From G963665185 sp963665185 (GTDB taxonomy: Bacteria > Desulfobacterota > Desulfovibrionia > Desulfovibrionales > Desulfovibrionaceae), in the NCBI GenBank assembly GCA_963665185.2, contig CAXXPO010000028.1:217054-281053 (forward strand): a DNA stretch of 64,000 nt. Direction: 5' to 3'. The notes beneath the pieces were generated by a model that had not been told where the DNA came from, did not search any database, and saw only the letters and a list, made by a program, of their open reading frames with translations. Both the position numbers and the translations under genes were made by a program. How positions within the stretch are numbered: the first letter of the stretch is position 1; each line of letters begins with the position of its first letter. Of the stretch, positions 45,283 through 53,698 are shown one piece after another.

Positions 45283-45950
45283 ACGATCGCTCCTTCTCTT
45301 TCCGACACGTCGAGCCGCTGCTCGATGGTATGGAACAGCCAGGTGAACAGGGCGGTGTAGGCCAGGTAGAAAATAGCGGCTATGGACAGCATTTCCATCA
45401 TCATGAAGTTGCTGGACGCCAGCTGCTGCGATTTGAGCAGCAGTTCCTGGATGGTGATGGTGCTCGCCAGGGAGGAGTCCTTGAGCGCGATGATGAATTG
45501 ATTGCCCAGCGCAGGTATCGCCCGTTTAAACGCCTGGGGCAGGATGATGCGCACCATGGCCCTGGCATGGGTCATGCCCAGGGAACGGGCGGCTTCCATC
45601 TGTCCGTTGGAAATGGACTGGATTGCTCCGCGGAAGACCTCGGCGATATAGGCTCCGTTGTGCACGCCGAGCGCGAGGACCGCGGCGTACAGTGCATCCA
45701 GGCCGAGAGTGCGGCGCATTCCGTAGTACAAAAAGAGCAGCTGCAACAAGAGTGGGGTTCCCCTGATGATGTATATGTAAAGCCGTGCCGGGCCGTTGAG
45801 CCACAGGTTGTTGGAGATGCGGCAAAAGGCAGTGCCCAGCCCCAGAAACAGGCCGAGAAGAATGCCCATAATCGTGACCTGCAAGGTCATGAGGGCTGCT
45901 GGTAGAAAATATGGCACATATTGCCACAGGGCAGCGAAATCATTGTGCAT
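45279..45950 (-). CDS. Polar amino acid ABC transporter permease
   Basis: 223 residues after GGAGAAGACACCCG. Membrane helices and the conserved cytoplasmic loop (EVFRGAIQSISNGQMEAARSLGMTHARAM ... ILPQAFKRAIP) of HisM/GlnP-type permeases. It begins after the binding-protein gene (46008) in the same operon. Confidence 0.93.
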   Translation of the reverse strand: MHNDFAALWQYVPYFLPAALMTLQVTIMGILLGLFLGLGTAFCRISNNLWLNGPARLYIYIIRGTPLLLQLLFLYYGMRRTLGLDALYAAVLALGVHNGAYIAEVFRGAIQSISNGQMEAARSLGMTHARAMVRIILPQAFKRAIPALGNQFIIALKDSSLASTITIQELLLKSQQLASSNFMMMEMLSIAAIFYLAYTALFTWLFHTIEQRLDVSEREGAIV

Positions 45951-46007
45951 CGGGTGTCTTCTCCGGTTGAGGCGGCCCCGCAATGCAGGGCCGCCGGCGT
46001 TATTCGT

Positions 46008-46802
46008 CTATTTTGTCGTGATATCCGTCTTGAGCCATTTTTGGCTTATGGCCGAGAGCGTGCCGTCGGCATGCATTTCCGCGATGATGTTGTTGAGCTC
46101 CTTGAGCAGCGTGTCGTCGCCCTTGCGGATGGCAACGGCAATGTCTTCACTGCGCAGCGGTGTGCCGAGCGGTTTGATGTCGAATTTTCCGGAATTTATG
46201 GCGTTGACGCCGACAACGCGGTCGGTGATGACCCCGTCGATGACTCCGGTATTCAACTCAAGGAGGGTCTGGTTGTCGTCCTTGTAGAGTTTTATTTCGC
46301 CCGCGCCGAGCGTTTTGGCATCGTTCTCAAACGTCGTGCCGGTTACCAGGCCTACGGTTTTTCCTTTGAGCTCCGCAGGGCTGGTGAAAGGCGCGTCCTT
46401 CCGGATCATGATCTGGGCACCGGAATAGTAGTAGGGTGTTGTGAAGTCGACCACTTCCAGCCGTTTGGGGGTCACGGCCATGCTGCCCAGAATCCCGTCG
46501 TAAACGCCTGAACGCAGTCCTTCGATGATGCCGCTCCATTCCGTGGTCACAGGAGTGAATTTCACGCCAAGGCGTTTCGCCACTTCGCGTCCGGTGTCCA
46601 CGTCAAACCCGACAAGTTCATTTTTCGTGTTGTAAAAATTGAAAGGGGGATAGCCGCCGCTCATGGCAAAGTTGATTTCCCCGGCTTTTTTTACCCTTTG
46701 CAGCGAGTCCTGCGTGTCTTCCTTGCTGCAGCCGGGAAGGGCCAGCAGGAATGACAGTATGACAAAAAACAGAAAACAGGGAAGATTTTGACGGTTACTC
46801 AT
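46008..46802 (-). CDS. Polar amino acid ABC transporter substrate-binding lipoprotein
   Basis: 264 residues after AAGGAGACCCCT. Signal peptide with lipobox (FLLALPGCSK). The type 3 solute-binding fold shows GYPPFNFYN, LVGFDVDTGREVAKRLG, EWSGIIEGLRSG and DFTTPYYYSGAQIMI. Ligand probably a polar or basic amino acid. It is the first gene of the operon feeding toward ablAB. Confidence 0.92.
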   Translation of the reverse strand: MSNRQNLPCFLFFVILSFLLALPGCSKEDTQDSLQRVKKAGEINFAMSGGYPPFNFYNTKNELVGFDVDTGREVAKRLGVKFTPVTTEWSGIIEGLRSGVYDGILGSMAVTPKRLEVVDFTTPYYYSGAQIMIRKDAPFTSPAELKGKTVGLVTGTTFENDAKTLGAGEIKLYKDDNQTLLELNTGVIDGVITDRVVGVNAINSGKFDIKPLGTPLRSEDIAVAIRKGDDTLLKELNNIIAEMHADGTLSAISQKWLKTDITTK

Positions 46803-47230
46803 AGGGGTCTCCTTGGGATGTATGTTCAACCTCACCCGGTTCGTCCGGGAGCGGTTAGCGGGCGTGGCAATGTCTGGTGACGTTTTTCTATGGATGGGTA
46901 TATCGTAGTCGATATAATTTTTTTTTGGGTATTTTTTTAGTGAATGAATTGAAACTTGTTTTCAGGGTAACATGGTGATTATTTTTGTCAAATTTTTCAT
47001 GTAAAAATAAAATTCATGCGTTGCAGTCTTTGTTTTGATTGTTATGCAATGATTTAATTCTTTAGTATTCATTAGTACATTGCTTTTCATTGTTGTTTCC
47101 AGCATGAAAAAAATATCAATTCTGCATAATTTATTTTTTGTTGAAAGTAGATTGTTGTTGGATTCGTCCTATTCTCAAAGATTGCACTAGATGACATAGA
47201 ATTTGTGCGTGTTGATTCGATTTTTTTTAC
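46803..47230. other. AT-rich intergenic region with palindrome
   Basis: No gene. A perfect dyad TATATCG-TAGT-CGATATA at 46899-46916 lies 97 bases upstream of the binding-protein gene and is a candidate operator. The rest is AT-rich with many poly-T runs and lower GC than its neighbours; I see no further structure. Confidence 0.45.
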
Positions 47231-47283
47231 AGTCTGGCATACCGTGCAGTTTTTTCCGGAATGGCCGGGAACCGGAAGAAAAT

Positions 47284-47316
47284 AAAAAAGCGAGGCTGCG
47301 TTTTGCGGCCCCGCTT
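47284..47316 (-). terminator. Rho-independent terminator of the peptidase gene (minus strand)
   Basis: On the minus strand AAGCGGGGCCGC pairs with GCAGCCTCGCTT (two mismatches), loop of about five, then TTTTTTATTTT. It lies 170 bases downstream of the peptidase stop at 47485. Confidence 0.7.
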
Positions 47317-47484
47317 GGATGTTATGGTGTGCAGTGGATGTGAAGGGACTCGTGTGATGTCCGCAAAATGCGTATACGTATTTTGCGGAGGAGAGCGATC
47401 CAGGAAAACACGGTTTCCGGTTTGCTCACGCGGCGCATGGCGGACTATGCCCACCATTTCCTGTGACGCCTGGCGGGCCCGACG

Positions 47485-48597
47485 CTAGCTGGTCATGATT
47501 TCAGCAGCCAGGCGGGTGGCGTCCACGATATCGCTGACTTTGATGTATTCGTCCACGGTGTGGACTTTGCTCATGCCGGTACCCAGGTTGATGCAGGAAA
47601 ATCCCTGGCCAAAGAAAATATTCGCGTCGCTGCCCCCGCCGGTTGGCTGGGGCCTGAATTCAAAGCCGAGCCGTTGGCAGGCCAACCGTGCACGTTCCAG
47701 CAGGGGGCTGTCTTTGGCCACATTCATGGCGGGGTAGGAAATGGAAGAAGAAAATTCAACCTGTCCGCCGAATTTCTGGGCGGATTTTTCGCAGCAGTCC
47801 CGCAGGTGGTCCACCTGCGCCTTGAGTTTCGCATCGTCCAGGGAGCGCGCTTCAGCCTTCAATGTTGCACTTTCCGCAACGATGTTGGTAACGCTTCCGC
47901 CTTCGATGTGCCCAAGGTTGGATACGGTTTCCTCGTCAATGCGCAAAAGTTTCATACGGGTGATGGCGTCGGCGGCCATCTGGATGGCGCTGATGCCCTT
48001 TTCCGGTTCAATGCCTGCGTGGGCGGCCCTGCCCTTGAACGTCACGGTGATTCCGGCCTTGGCAGGAGCCTGGATGACGACGGTTCCGATGGGGCCACCG
48101 GAGTCCAGCACCACCAGTTCCTTGGCCTTGACCAGGCTCGTGTCCAGGTTTTTGGCTCCGTGCATGCCGGACTCTTCACAGATGGTGAAGACAAGGTAAA
48201 GGTCCGGGTGGGGGATTTTCTCTTCCTCGACATGCTGCACAGCTTCCAGGATGGCGGTTATTCCGGCCTTGTCGTCGCCGCCGAGAACCGTATTCGATGC
48301 CGAGCAGACAATTCCGTCTTTCACGACAGGTTCCACTCCAAGACAGGGCATGACGCAGTCCATGTGTGCGGAAAAAGCCAGCGGCTCTTTCCCGTTACCG
48401 GCGGTTCCAGGGACTCTTGCGATGATGTTGCCGGTGTCGCCGCCGCTGGCCTCGCCCGCGCCATCCATCTGGACTTCGTAGCCTCTGCTTTTGAGCAGGG
48501 CGACAAGGTGGTCGGCCACGGGTTTTTCCTTGAGAGAGGGACTGTCTATACGGACGAGGTTGAGAAACGTTTTCAAAAGGCGTTGTTCATTGATCAT
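47485..48597 (-). CDS. M20 peptidase, tripeptidase (PepT)-like
   Basis: 370 residues from the ATG with GGAG nine bases upstream. Metal-binding motifs: SAHMDCVMP, GGDDKAGITAILE, ICEESGMHGA, and later HTVDEYIKV. The dimerisation/lid domain is in the middle (GRAAHAGIEPEKGISAIQMAADAI). M20 enzymes of this subtype cut small peptides in the cytoplasm. No signal peptide. Confidence 0.88.
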   Translation of the reverse strand: MINEQRLLKTFLNLVRIDSPSLKEKPVADHLVALLKSRGYEVQMDGAGEASGGDTGNIIARVPGTAGNGKEPLAFSAHMDCVMPCLGVEPVVKDGIVCSASNTVLGGDDKAGITAILEAVQHVEEEKIPHPDLYLVFTICEESGMHGAKNLDTSLVKAKELVVLDSGGPIGTVVIQAPAKAGITVTFKGRAAHAGIEPEKGISAIQMAADAITRMKLLRIDEETVSNLGHIEGGSVTNIVAESATLKAEARSLDDAKLKAQVDHLRDCCEKSAQKFGGQVEFSSSISYPAMNVAKDSPLLERARLACQRLGFEFRPQPTGGGSDANIFFGQGFSCINLGTGMSKVHTVDEYIKVSDIVDATRLAAEIMTS

Positions 48598-49358
48598 ATT
48601 TTTTGTCTCCAATGCGGTTGAGGTGCAGGAGTGTGTTTGGAATATTTATATATGCATTGTAATATATGAATTTTCCAAACCAGAAATTACGTGTCAAGCA
48701 CATACGGCTTGGAACCAGGCGCAATGATTCGGTATTTATGGAAAATTCGTGAATTCAGTGATATGCACAGGGAGATGTTTTCCTTTGAGGGTATCTGGAA
48801 TTTCTTTTATCGAATCATGGGGCCAGTCCCGTTGCATCATGTGTCGTTGCAGTGAGCCCAGAGCGGGGTGGAGCATGTTTTTTTGGCGTAGTTCCAGAAA
48901 AAACAGGCAGGAGGCTTGGGTAAGCAAGAAGCGTTCATCGCATCAGAATATGGAGTTTTCACGGTCCTGATAGGGGGTATGACTTTTCTTTTTTCCCGGC
49001 CCGGAAAAAACAAAGCAATGATTTTTGAAATTGCACCGCCGCTCCTCTGGATTTATCCGACTCCGGTTGTTCTGTCCAACACAGGGATCATCCCGCATGA
49101 TTCTGTTTTATAACCACCGGCACGAGGGCGAGGCAGCAACGCTCTCGTGCCTCTACGGGCAACCAGTCATATCGGATTTTCTCATCACCCTCCCCTTCCT
49201 ACCATTTCCAGCTGTTGAGTCGTGTGGAAAGAATATTCAATGCTAATAGTTATTTCTATGGTTGGTATCGTTTTGTCGACAGACTGTCTATGGCCCGTTT
49301 TTTTGGCGGGCCGCTGTTCTTTGTTGATGTATCCTTTTTGAAACACGTGAGGTTTGCT
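48598..49358. other. Gene-free stretch, 0.76 kb
   Basis: No convincing gene. Short frames on both strands around 48724-48927 have no good ribosome site. A hairpin near 49113-49146 (GGCACGAG with CTCGTGCC, extended by GCG/CGC) and an inverted repeat GGCCCG...CGGGCC near 49291 are visible; their role is unknown. Confidence 0.4.
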
Positions 49359-49643
49359 ATGGACGCGATGACCGGACTGACTTCGGCGATTCAGCTGGAA
49401 AATAATGTGCCGATCAAGGTTTCGCAATCTTCCGTGAACACGTCGGAAAGTGTGAAATCCGGCGGCAGCGCCTCCGGCAGGGAACACGGTGCTGTTCCGG
49501 AGGAAGCTCGGCAAAAGTCTGAGGAATTGTCTGAAACTGCTGCTCAGCAGAAGGCTGGCGAGGTGTTTATAGACCCGGAAGGTCCGAAGCTCAACGGTAT
49601 AATTTTTCAGAGCCGTTGCATTACCGGAGCAAATGAGAATTGA
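49359..49643 (+). CDS. Small hypothetical protein
   Basis: 94 residues, MDAMTGLTSAIQLENNVP, with a loosely matching ribosome site GTGAGGTTTGCT. Mostly polar and Ser/Glu/Ala-rich, ending QSRCITGANEN. No motif seen. Followed by a hairpin terminator. Confidence 0.5.
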   Translation: MDAMTGLTSAIQLENNVPIKVSQSSVNTSESVKSGGSASGREHGAVPEEARQKSEELSETAAQQKAGEVFIDPEGPKLNGIIFQSRCITGANEN

Positions 49644-49680
49644 CCTGACTGAACAGTATCTATCATGTAATCAAATCTGA

Positions 49681-49710
49681 AACGCAGCCACCCCGAAGGG
49701 CGGCTGCGTT
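49681..49710. terminator. Hairpin terminator between convergent genes
   Basis: AACGCAGCC (49681-49689) with GGCTGCGTT (49702-49710) and an inner CC/GG pair; a weak T-run follows. It lies between the gene ending at 49643 and the leftward gene ending at 49735. Confidence 0.75.
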
Positions 49711-49734
49711 ATTCTACGGCATCGCGATCAGGCG

Positions 49735-50730
49735 TTATGCGTCATGAATATCAATGTAGACCAACGTTTGGTTCAGCAGTTGATACGCTATTTCGCCAAA
49801 GGTGATCGGCCCTACAAAAGGATCTGTTTTCTTTCCTTCAAGCCCTGAGTAGAGATAATTGAGGATGCAGTTGCACGAAAAGGCGATTTTTTTTCCTGCA
49901 ACGTTATTATCCATCAACTGCTTGCTGAATGCGGCTGCGTAGTCATCAAAGTGTTTTGCATGCTTGTAGCGGACACCGGAGAAGACAGGCGCATAAAAGC
50001 TGACGCCGTCTTCAGGGGAAACAGCTTGGAAGCTGATATTGATCAACGCCCCGCAGTAGTCGGCAACGAGGGGCAGCTTGATGTCGAGCTCATTTTCTGC
50101 GATGTACTCCGCAAAGTTTCTTTTGACCCCGTTGACCATGACCGTTTCCGTGGAAAAGGCATCCTGGTTGAAGGTCAGCGTATCTCCTTCCCCCTGCTCG
50201 AAGATGTTGATAATACCCACATCAATGGCTTTTCCAGGAGCCAGTGTCACATGCATCACCAGAGCTTCATCTTCGTAGCTGTTTCCGGTTACTCCACTGA
50301 AAACCTTGGGTTTGATCTTTCCAAGATCGTCAAGCTTTACACCGGAAATCCAGCCCACAAGAGGCTGTGAGCCAAAATCGCTGTAATTTGGTGCATTGAG
50401 TGCAAAGGAAACGTGCGCCGGGCTGGAGGCAGGAATAATTATAAAACTGAACCCACCGTCTCCTGCATCCATGTAGACAGTCCCAAGGGTATCCGCATCA
50501 TATTTTTTCAGAGTAACTGATTCGGCAATATCCGAAATATCGGTTGCAAAGATCTTATCACTGGAAAGCAGTCCTCCTTGGTCAGAAGAAATAAAATAAG
50601 GAATGGTTCCACCGATCCAATGACCTTTCGGAAGTTGTGCAAGAAGACCTTCATCACCTGCTAACAGCAGAATCTTTCCAGCAGCAATTTCGTCCATAGT
50701 TTCTTTTACGCTAAGTAGAACTTGTCGCAT
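49735..50730 (-). CDS. DUF6976/FIST-like protein
   Basis: 331 residues beginning MRQVLLSVKETMDEIAAGKILLLAGDEG and LPKGHWIGGTIPYFISSDQGG, which I associate with DUF6976. The alternating beta structure and small-molecule look (GVRYKHAKHFDDYAAAF, AFSCNCILNYLYSGLEGK) resemble FIST sensory domains. No catalytic motif is clear. It follows the 77-residue gene at 50739 by 8 bases and probably shares its promoter. The family assignment is from memory of its motifs. Confidence 0.6.
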   Translation of the reverse strand: MRQVLLSVKETMDEIAAGKILLLAGDEGLLAQLPKGHWIGGTIPYFISSDQGGLLSSDKIFATDISDIAESVTLKKYDADTLGTVYMDAGDGGFSFIIIPASSPAHVSFALNAPNYSDFGSQPLVGWISGVKLDDLGKIKPKVFSGVTGNSYEDEALVMHVTLAPGKAIDVGIINIFEQGEGDTLTFNQDAFSTETVMVNGVKRNFAEYIAENELDIKLPLVADYCGALINISFQAVSPEDGVSFYAPVFSGVRYKHAKHFDDYAAAFSKQLMDNNVAGKKIAFSCNCILNYLYSGLEGKKTDPFVGPITFGEIAYQLLNQTLVYIDIHDA

Positions 50731-50738
50731 ATACCCTC

Positions 50739-50972
50739 CTACCCGAAGATGTTTTGCAGATCTTCTTTCGCTGATGCATTATCCGCATTTTTAGTGAACA
50801 GAGCGTGGATTTCCTTGACTGCCTTGGATACGTTGGCGGGGGAGCTGTCCGTTTGTACATTGCGCATCAACCGTCCAAGAAGAATTTTAGCAGCCAGGAA
50901 TTTTAGGGTATACGTCTTTTTCCCGGTAACTATTTCCTCCCATCTGGCATTTGTGCTTGGAGGAACACTCAT
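50739..50972 (-). CDS. Small protein upstream of the DUF6976 gene
   Basis: 77 residues with AGGAGG seven bases or so upstream. Begins MSVPPSTNARWEEIVTGKKTY then a basic helix (LKFLAAKILLGRLMRNV). The short spacing to the next gene suggests co-translation. I do not recognise it. Confidence 0.55.
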   Translation of the reverse strand: MSVPPSTNARWEEIVTGKKTYTLKFLAAKILLGRLMRNVQTDSSPANVSKAVKEIHALFTKNADNASAKEDLQNIFG

Positions 50973-51117
50973 AGATACAACCTCCTATATTATAAAGTTA
51001 CAAATGGGCCTCCCCCCTATTTTTCGACAACTGACCGATCAAGTTGGGGGACAATCAAAAGTTATGGATTATTTAGCACAACACTTAAACTTTTGTCTTT
51101 AATTATCAGTAAAAATT

Positions 51118-51176
51118 CTGAGGGAGGGGATTGGTTTATTATTTCCCTCTGGGAGGGGTGAAAACCCAATCCTCAG
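51118..51176 (+). ncRNA. Candidate structured RNA upstream of rubrerythrin
   Basis: CTGA...TCAG and GGATTGG...CCAATCC form an outer stem with a GGGAGG bulge, enclosing a hairpin CCCTC-TGG-GAGGG and a GTGAAAAC loop. It lies 225 bases upstream of the rubrerythrin start in the leader or promoter region and is followed by a T-rich stretch (AAGTTTTAGCTTTTTTT). It matches no riboswitch class I can recall. Confidence 0.35.
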
Positions 51177-51312
51177 GCGAAAGTTTTAAAAAAGTTTTAG
51201 CTTTTTTTAACTTCATTCGGACCATGAGTTCCTGTACACAGACTTGGGATATTTGGTATGGAAGGGGGGAATGTTTTTATTTTTTGAGCTTGACGTGGCC
51301 TCATAAACTAAA

Positions 51313-51327
51313 TAAGAATTATTACTA
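51313..51327. promoter_or_regulatory. PerR-box-like site upstream of rubrerythrin
   Basis: TAAGAATTATTACTA resembles the PerR operator (TTATAATnATTATAA), with five of seven half-site positions paired. PerR controls rubrerythrin in Desulfovibrio-type bacteria, so peroxide control of the gene at 51401 is plausible. The rest of the 50973-51400 gap shows no gene. Confidence 0.45.
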
Positions 51328-51400
51328 TGTTGTTTATGGAGCCATACACGAGGCAGGTTTGGTCTGCCCTATTTCAATCATAATTCAGGAGGAAACAACA

Positions 51401-51979
51401 ATGTCCAAATCCGTGAAAGGAACCCGTACCGAGCAGAACCTGCTCAAGTCTTTTGCCGGCGAGTCGCAGGCCCGCAATCGCTACACGTATTTTGCTTCCA
51501 TCGCCCGGAAAGAAGGGTATGTTCAAATCAGCCACATTTTTGAAGAAACCGCCAACCACGAAAAGGAACACGCCAAGCGCATGTTCAAGTTTCTGGAAGG
51601 TGGCGATGTGGAAATTACCGCAACCTATCCTGCCGGCAAGCTGGACAACACCCTTGCCTGCCTGAAGGCGGCCGCGGCTGGCGAGCATGAGGAATTCGTG
51701 GAACTGTATCCCGGCTTTGCCGATATCGCGGACGAGGAGGGCTTTCCTGAAATCGCCAAGATGTACCGCAGCATCTGCGTGGCCGAGGAATACCACGAAG
51801 AAAGGTACAATGCGCTGGCCAAAAACATCGAAACCGACCATGTCTTTCAGAAGGATTCGGAAATCGTCTGGCGATGTCGCAACTGTGGCTACAACCACAA
51901 GGGAGCCACAGCCCCTGACCTTTGTCCCGCCTGCCTTCATCCCAAGGCGCACTTTGAAGTCAAGGCGACCAACTGGTAG
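51401..51979 (+). CDS. rbr: Rubrerythrin
   Basis: 192 residues after AGGAGGAAACAACA. A ferritin-like diiron domain (EQNLLKSFAGESQARNRYTYFA, EETANHEKEHAKRMF, EFVELYPGFADIADEEGF, VAEEYHEERY) followed by a rubredoxin domain (CRNCGY ... CPACLHPKA). It reduces hydrogen peroxide using rubredoxin or NADH-linked partners in anaerobes. Single-gene unit with a strong terminator and a PerR-like box. Confidence 0.95.
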   Translation: MSKSVKGTRTEQNLLKSFAGESQARNRYTYFASIARKEGYVQISHIFEETANHEKEHAKRMFKFLEGGDVEITATYPAGKLDNTLACLKAAAAGEHEEFVELYPGFADIADEEGFPEIAKMYRSICVAEEYHEERYNALAKNIETDHVFQKDSEIVWRCRNCGYNHKGATAPDLCPACLHPKAHFEVKATNW

Positions 51980-52004
51980 AGCCTGAAGAGAGTGCAAGAC
52001 GACG

Positions 52005-52042
52005 AACGGGGCGCAATGCGAAGGCATTGCGCCCCGTTTTTT
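52005..52042 (+). terminator. Rho-independent terminator of rubrerythrin
   Basis: A perfect 15-bp stem AACGGGGCGCAATGC, loop GAAG, then T6. Confidence 0.93.
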
Positions 52043-52237
52043 GTGTGCCCAGGAAGGAAGGTTCAGACACATCCTGCGGGGAAGGCTGGTCTTTTTATCG
52101 GGGCAGAGACATCCCCTCCACCGGTGGTAATGGGACATGTCCGTCCGAAAACCAATGGGGTCTGCCATGGGGTCTTGTATAGCCCATGGCGATATTTACT
52201 CAGCTACGGAGAGAGCTTCTTTTTCAAGATGCGGCTT

Positions 52238-52275
52238 CATGGCTCCGCGTCGGGCGCGCCCGACGCGGAGCCATG
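52238..52275. other. Perfect 38-bp palindrome
   Basis: CATGGCTCCGCGTCGGGCG and its exact complement, with no loop, lie five bases downstream of the leftward permease gene stop (52281). It can form a very stable RNA hairpin and may end that transcript without a T-run. Confidence 0.6.
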
Positions 52276-52280
52276 ACGAA

Positions 52281-53510
52281 TCAGTTTGAAGGATGCTTGA
52301 GCGGGTAGTTCCAGTATTCAGCCGAGGGCTGCAGGCTGATCAGCCCGAATTCCTGTCCCAGTTCGAAGATAAGGACAAACGAGAACGCGGCCAGCAGAAG
52401 ATAGCCGCCGATGCGGGCGCGCCCCCCCATCTTGATGAGCAGGATGCCTGGCAGGATGCCGAAAATGGTGTTGATGCCCACGCCGCCCACGATGTTCAGG
52501 GCCTTCAGGAAAAGGTTGGGGAAAAGCACGGTAATGGCCAGGGGCGGCAAAAAAGCCAGGGCGGCCACGACCCACTTGTTGGTAATGCCGAAATGGGTGG
52601 ATGTGAGGTCGCGGATGAAGCTTTTAAGCGCCGTGCCGTTGGCCATGTAGGAAGTGGTGATGGCCAGAAGCGCGAAAAGCAGGGCGCAGATGGAGAACAA
52701 GGGCGAATGAATGAGCTGGGAAAGCGGAATGGTCGCCGGTTCGTTGTTTTGAAAGGCGTAGACGATGCTGGCCTTGCCATTGGAATTGAGGGGCAGCGCT
52801 CCAATGGTCACGACGGTCCAAAGCACGTTCATGACCAACCCGATGGCCGTGCCTGTGAACATGGCTTTGCGGATGGCGGCGCGGTTGAAGTCCAGGGAGC
52901 GGCATAAGGAAGGAATGAGATTGTGGAAGTGAAAGGCCGTGACCATGATGGGCAGGGTGGCGGGGAGAAACGCCCAGTCCGTGAAGGCCAGCCGTTGCGT
53001 TTCCATGCGGTCGCCCACCATGAAAACCAGAAAGATGAAGGTTGCCCACAAAAGGAGCATGAGCAGGGCGTTGCCCTTGCGGATCACGGCCATGCCGAAC
53101 AAGGTCAGCGTGGTTGCCACTGCAAAGAAGATGAGCATGAATACATCGCCCGAACCGCCGTGGAACAGGCTTCGCAGAATGGAGCCTGCGCCGCTCAGAT
53201 AGGCCACCAGCAGACCATAGAGGATGATCATGTTGGCGACGACCGTTATCCACTTGCCCACCATTCCCAGTTCCGCCTGGAAAAATGTGGGAAGGTCCGC
53301 ATTTTCGTTTTCCGTCAGGCTTTTCTGCTCGGAAAGGATGATGGCCGTGGTCAGCATGAGCAGCCACATGACCACGTTGCCGGCCAGTGCGGGAACCAGC
53401 CCGGCCAACCCGGTGTTGATGGGCAGACCCAGGATGCCAGCGCCGATGAGGTTTCCGGTGACCACAAAGGCCATTGTCCAGACATGGGGATGTGCAGAGG
53501 ATTTTGCCAT
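52281..53510 (-). CDS. Aromatic amino acid permease (HAAAP family)
   Basis: 409 residues with 11 membrane helices. GNLIGAGILGLPINTGLAG is the N-terminal motif of tyrosine/tryptophan-specific proton symporters (TyrP/Mtr). NENADLPTFFQAELG and FHFHNLIPSLCRSLDFNRAAI are characteristic. It imports tyrosine or tryptophan. No linked biosynthesis genes are present. Confidence 0.85.
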   Translation of the reverse strand: MAKSSAHPHVWTMAFVVTGNLIGAGILGLPINTGLAGLVPALAGNVVMWLLMLTTAIILSEQKSLTENENADLPTFFQAELGMVGKWITVVANMIILYGLLVAYLSGAGSILRSLFHGGSGDVFMLIFFAVATTLTLFGMAVIRKGNALLMLLLWATFIFLVFMVGDRMETQRLAFTDWAFLPATLPIMVTAFHFHNLIPSLCRSLDFNRAAIRKAMFTGTAIGLVMNVLWTVVTIGALPLNSNGKASIVYAFQNNEPATIPLSQLIHSPLFSICALLFALLAITTSYMANGTALKSFIRDLTSTHFGITNKWVVAALAFLPPLAITVLFPNLFLKALNIVGGVGINTIFGILPGILLIKMGGRARIGGYLLLAAFSFVLIFELGQEFGLISLQPSAEYWNYPLKHPSN

Positions 53511-53698
53511 GTTCGCTCCTGAACTGGGTGAATATGTGAATTTTTCTCATGGGGGAGCAGCGTAATCACGGTCCGGCAGGCGCATACATGCGCGACAGCA
53601 GGCCGTATCTTTTGCAGATACCATTGACAGCCGCGTGACGCCAGCCTTTGCAGGCACCAAATGCGGGATGCGTGGGCAAAAAATATGCCGTTCCGGTT

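Noticed and set aside
48724..48927. Short open frames on both strands (MIRYLWKIREF... plus; MLHPALGSLQ... minus)
   Set aside because: No good ribosome site, no neighbours in an operon, and both strands look equally protein-like.
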